This document shows, piece by piece, positions 7,545-9,066 of a stretch of DNA of 9,066 bases. Each line of letters starts with the position of its first letter. Position 1 is the first letter of the stretch. The stretch is from the NCBI GenBank assembly GCA_002704665.1, contig PAHB01000111.1:1-9066 (forward strand). The letters run 5' to 3'. The position numbers and the translations under genes are program-made. This stretch comes from Pseudomonadota bacterium. Its GTDB lineage: Bacteria > Pseudomonadota > Gammaproteobacteria > Burkholderiales > Eutrophovitaceae. Below the pieces are notes generated by a model. It was not told the DNA's origin. It made no database searches and saw nothing but the letters and a program-made list of their open reading frames with translations.

Positions 7545-7866
7545 AATTTTTTACCCGAGTCATGTGATTAAAGTATTCTACCAAACAACCTTCACTGAAT
7601 ACATTACCAAATACATCCTATAAATTAATCGAAACAACTGGAGGTGATGAAGCGATTTGATAGTCTTAGGCTCATCTTCGCCGACCGAAGCCATGGCCTT
7701 TCTTCTTTGAGCCTGAATACCCCAAAAGCATCCTGTCTTGTTTATTCAGTCAATTTCTCATGGATTGGAAGGTGGCGAGCTAATAAATTATATGTATTCA
7801 AGACCTGGAATTTAGCCATCTCATCAAGAGATAGCATAGGCTGCTTCACTGCAAATGCTTCAGACT
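7545..7866. other. Gene-poor spacer, 322 bp
   Basis: It holds the putative promoter at 7575-7580 and no gene I can support. A plus-strand frame at 7644-7874 has no family-like pattern. A 31-aa minus-strand frame (7837-7742, beginning MLSLDEMAKFQ) is helical-looking but lacks a ribosome site. It is open upstream into the end of the DUF3147-like gene, so a short overlapping downstream cistron, or the remains of one, is possible. No terminator hairpin was seen after the DUF3147-like stop. Confidence 0.5.
7575..7580 (-). promoter_or_regulatory. Candidate -10 element for the small DUF4177-like gene
   Basis: TAGAAT on the minus strand matches TATAAT at five of six bases and would start RNA about 24 nt before the ATG at 7544. 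No good -35 hexamer lies 16-18 bp upstream, so support is partial. Confidence 0.3.
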
Positions 7867-8211
7867 TCAGGTAATTTTCGCTATGAGAAATTGGTGTAGG
7901 AAGTATCCCCCGCCTAATAAACTAATCCCGACTGTTAAAGTTGGCCAAAAACCGTACCGCGTGACTACTGGAAGAAAAAATGGAAGGAAGAAAACGTACG
8001 AAATAGGCACGCCGATAAAAATACTTTTTGCAAAAAGGATGCTGTTTTCATCATCTCCGTGCTGTATTTGTCCAAAAACGAGAGCGATTATACTAACCAA
8101 CGGCAATGCGATGATAAAACCCGCAACCTCTGGCTTATTTTCAGCCAGCCAGCTCGCAGAAACAAGGATAGAAGAGGCAATTATCGCCTTTGTCAACAAT
8201 GAAAACTCCAT
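7867..8211 (-). CDS. DUF3147-like small integral membrane protein
   Basis: This 114-aa protein has four predicted membrane helices, at about residues 4-22, 28-48, 58-81 and 88-110. A polar loop (GQIQHGDDENS) joins helices 2 and 3. The layout matches the DUF3147 family of inner-membrane proteins of unknown function: a short N-terminus, an early conserved Glu/Lys/Pro turn (ENKPEVAGF), a PLVSI motif in helix 2, a proline-rich helix 3 (VPISYVFFLPFFLPV) and GFWPTL at the start of helix 4. The ATG at 8211 has a strong purine site (AAGGGGGAA) 7 nt upstream. The opposite strand carries an equally long open frame (7883-8227), but its product is basic and has no membrane pattern, so the minus strand is the coding one. 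Family assignment is from memory of the pattern. Confidence 0.75.
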   Translation of the reverse strand: MEFSLLTKAIIASSILVSASWLAENKPEVAGFIIALPLVSIIALVFGQIQHGDDENSILFAKSIFIGVPISYVFFLPFFLPVVTRYGFWPTLTVGISLLGGGYFLHQFLIAKIT

Positions 8212-8216
8212 ACTAA

Positions 8217-8225
8217 TTCCCCCTT
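8217..8225 (-). promoter_or_regulatory. Ribosome binding site of the DUF3147-like gene
   Basis: AAGGGGGAA on the minus strand, with its G run 7 nt before the ATG at 8211. It supports both the strand choice and the start. Confidence 0.65.
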
Positions 8226-8437
8226 AGTCTTAAATGAAAAAAAACTGTGAAGCTAAATTTTCACCCAGATCGCCGTGCAAGGCTACGCAACGTAACCGTG
8301 GTGAGGAAGAACTCCGAATAACAAACCCGCTGGTTTTCAACAGTCCTAACGCTCTGTTTGAGTTAACAGAGCTGTAGCTGCAAAAAAAGTTCCGCCACGC
8401 AAATAGAAATACATTTGGAAAAATATATTCCAATAAA
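8226..8437. other. Spacer with two inverted repeats and no supported gene
   Basis: The stretch is less AT-rich than the other spacers. It includes an imperfect hairpin GGCTACG-caa-CGTAACC at 8281-8297 and a perfect 8-bp stem at 8351-8372. A plus-strand frame runs from an ATG at 8234 to TAG at 8375 (47 codons). Past that stop the same phase stays open into the oxidoreductase remnant. The minus-strand frame at 8433-8230 crosses the remnant and is judged a shadow. Part of this stretch may be older decayed coding sequence; I do not recognise it. Confidence 0.45.
8351..8372. repeat. Perfect stem-loop GCTCTGTT/AACAGAGC
   Basis: Two 8-bp complementary arms flank a six-base loop (TGAGTT). No T tract follows on either strand, so it is not a standard terminator. 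It lies about 140 bp upstream of the DUF3147-like start and just before the oxidoreductase remnant. A regulatory RNA element, a protein site or a recombination scar are all open. Confidence 0.5.
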
Positions 8438-8512
8438 GTGCTTATTGGACTCCTAAATAAGGAAAATTGCGGAGAACGAATGTCAGAGGCAAATGAAACA
8501 CGGAATATATAA
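8438..8512 (+). pseudogene. Remnant of the 3' end of a second CurA-type oxidoreductase gene
   Basis: The frame reads VLIGLLNKENCGERMSEANE and a few more residues before TAA. Against ALVGLLNGENRGKRMVEV at the end of the intact gene (5338-6333), the Leu-Leu-Asn, Glu-Asn, Gly and Arg-Met positions match in order. DNA identity is about 82% over 55 bp. The remnant keeps the reading frame but has lost the ancestral stop through a small insertion, so it runs six residues longer. Upstream, GKIYS at 8417-8431 may echo the LKIYE of the intact gene, with about ten residues deleted between. Nothing of the catalytic or Rossmann parts survives. I infer an old duplication whose second copy has decayed. Confidence 0.65.
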
Positions 8513-8525
8513 ACTTAAAGAAAAT
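8440..8525 (+). repeat. Imperfect direct repeat, copy 2
   Basis: This is the partner of 6276-6354, offset by 2164 bp. Similarity covers the coding remnant and then the flank (GAATATAtAAACTTAAAG). A looser match goes on to TTGTTAACTAAT near 8563-8574, which resembles TTGTTAAACTAAT at 6401-6413. Confidence 0.65.
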
Positions 8526-8587
8526 CAATCTATATAAAATTAATTAAAACATGGCTTTATATTTGTTAACTAATCCCATCTAATATT

Positions 8588-9066
8588 TTACTTGAAGTTG
8601 TATTCTTGAAAAATTTTTTCGTGTAACGGCCAGTAAACTTCGACTTGCCAATGAGTATATAAATTGAAAATATTATTAATATTTCGATCGCCAATAATTT
8701 CGTTTACATTATTAAAACTTTCCGTGGCAGCATAATCATTCTTTAATTTATGGTGAGCCAAACCTTGAAGCATGTGCCACCAGACCCAATTAGGCTGCGA
8801 CAACATCTGCACTACTTGCAAAGCCTTTTCATATTCTCCTTTGGCCCAGTAAACCCACCACAGTCCATAATTATCTCCGGCCTCTAAATTAGCTTTATCC
8901 AACGCAAATGCTTTTTGGAGGATTGGAACAGCTTTTTGCCATCGACATCCCCCAGTTGTGTATTTTCCGTATTTGGCATCTACATCCATAATCTGCTCAG
9001 TTGTACAAGTCCCCCCCCAAAGATGTTGATAACCAACCTGAGTCAACACTGAAGCATCATTCGGAG
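8588..9066 (-). CDS. TPR-repeat protein, C-terminal part (5' end outside window)
   Basis: The frame is open through the window edge (PNDASVLTQVGYQHLW near the edge), so the GTG at 9049 is probably internal. About 158 residues are visible. Tetratricopeptide-type helix pairs can be seen in WQKAVPILQKAFALDKANLEA, YWAKGEYEKALQVVQML and HHKLKNDYAATESFNNV, the last two with the usual Gly/Ala, Tyr and Ala spacing. The end (WPLHEKIFQEYNFK) resembles the tail of TPR regions on class III adenylate cyclases and CadC-like transmembrane regulators (the PLREKYLEGL type). That parentage is a guess, because any catalytic or DNA-binding domain would lie outside the window. The protein is unusually rich in Trp. 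A G8 tract sits in a Trp-Gly-Gly stretch near its start. Confidence 0.62.
   Translation of the reverse strand, partial: PNDASVLTQVGYQHLWGGTCTTEQIMDVDAKYGKYTTGGCRWQKAVPILQKAFALDKANLEAGDNYGLWWVYWAKGEYEKALQVVQMLSQPNWVWWHMLQGLAHHKLKNDYAATESFNNVNEIIGDRNINNIFNLYTHWQVEVYWPLHEKIFQEYNFK

Noticed and set aside
7640..7648. Nine-base match, on the minus strand, to the ATCACCTCC end of 16S rRNA
   Set aside because: Flanking bases do not match rRNA; a nine-base match in 9 kb with no other rRNA sequence is coincidence.
7644..7874. 76-codon plus-strand frame
   Set aside because: A purine-rich GGAGG stretch precedes it, but it sits too close to the start codons, the composition is random-looking, and it overlaps the end of the DUF3147-like gene.
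7883..8227. 114-codon plus-strand frame opposite the DUF3147-like gene
   Set aside because: Its product is basic, Lys/Arg-rich and without a family pattern, while the minus strand gives four clean membrane helices and a strong ribosome site.
8230..8433. 67-codon minus-strand frame
   Set aside because: It runs antisense into the oxidoreductase remnant and has no recognisable protein pattern or ribosome site.

Overview
The window is AT-rich, densely coding bacterial chromosome. A C-terminal autotransporter beta-barrel ending in Phe indicates a Gram-negative cell with an outer membrane. The low GC content, the single-chain biotin-dependent acyl-CoA carboxylase, the CurA-type oxidoreductase and the Ig-repeat autotransporter together suggest a low-GC proteobacterium, possibly marine. 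That placement is inference; there is no rRNA or other marker gene here. No tRNA, CRISPR array, transposase or phage gene was seen.

Layout. (1) 1-1911 (+): 3' part of a surface autotransporter; its 5' end lies before the window. (2) 5259-1972 (-): a 1095-aa carboxylase carrying biotin carboxylase, biotin carrier and carboxyltransferase domains in one chain, convergent with the autotransporter. Its best start is a GTG at 5259 behind a strong GGAGG. (3) 5338-6333 (+): a CurA-type NADPH-dependent medium-chain oxidoreductase, divergent from the carboxylase across 78 bp that contains a small inverted repeat. (4) 6599-7276 (+): family-1 uracil-DNA glycosylase (ung) with intact catalytic motifs but Phe in place of the usual DNA-wedge Leu. 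(5) 7544-7386 (-): a 52-aa DUF4177-like protein. (6) 8211-7867 (-): a four-helix DUF3147-like membrane protein. (7) about 8438-8512 (+): a decayed second copy of the 3' end of the CurA-type gene; similarity continues into its downstream flank. (8) 9066-8588 (-): C-terminal part of a TPR protein that runs off the window.

How the parts relate. The carboxylase and the oxidoreductase share a divergent control region, and both plausibly act on acyl-CoA or enone/enal intermediates, so shared regulation is reasonable but unproven. From the oxidoreductase end to the TPR gene the DNA looks like a rearranged accessory stretch: imperfect direct repeats about 2.16 kb apart (6276-6354 and 8440-8525) bracket ung and the two small minus-strand genes, and gene-poor AT-rich spacers lie between them. 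No complete novel multi-gene system is evident. The most unusual signals are the gene-end duplication, the three G8-G9 tracts inside coding DNA, and the Ung wedge substitution.
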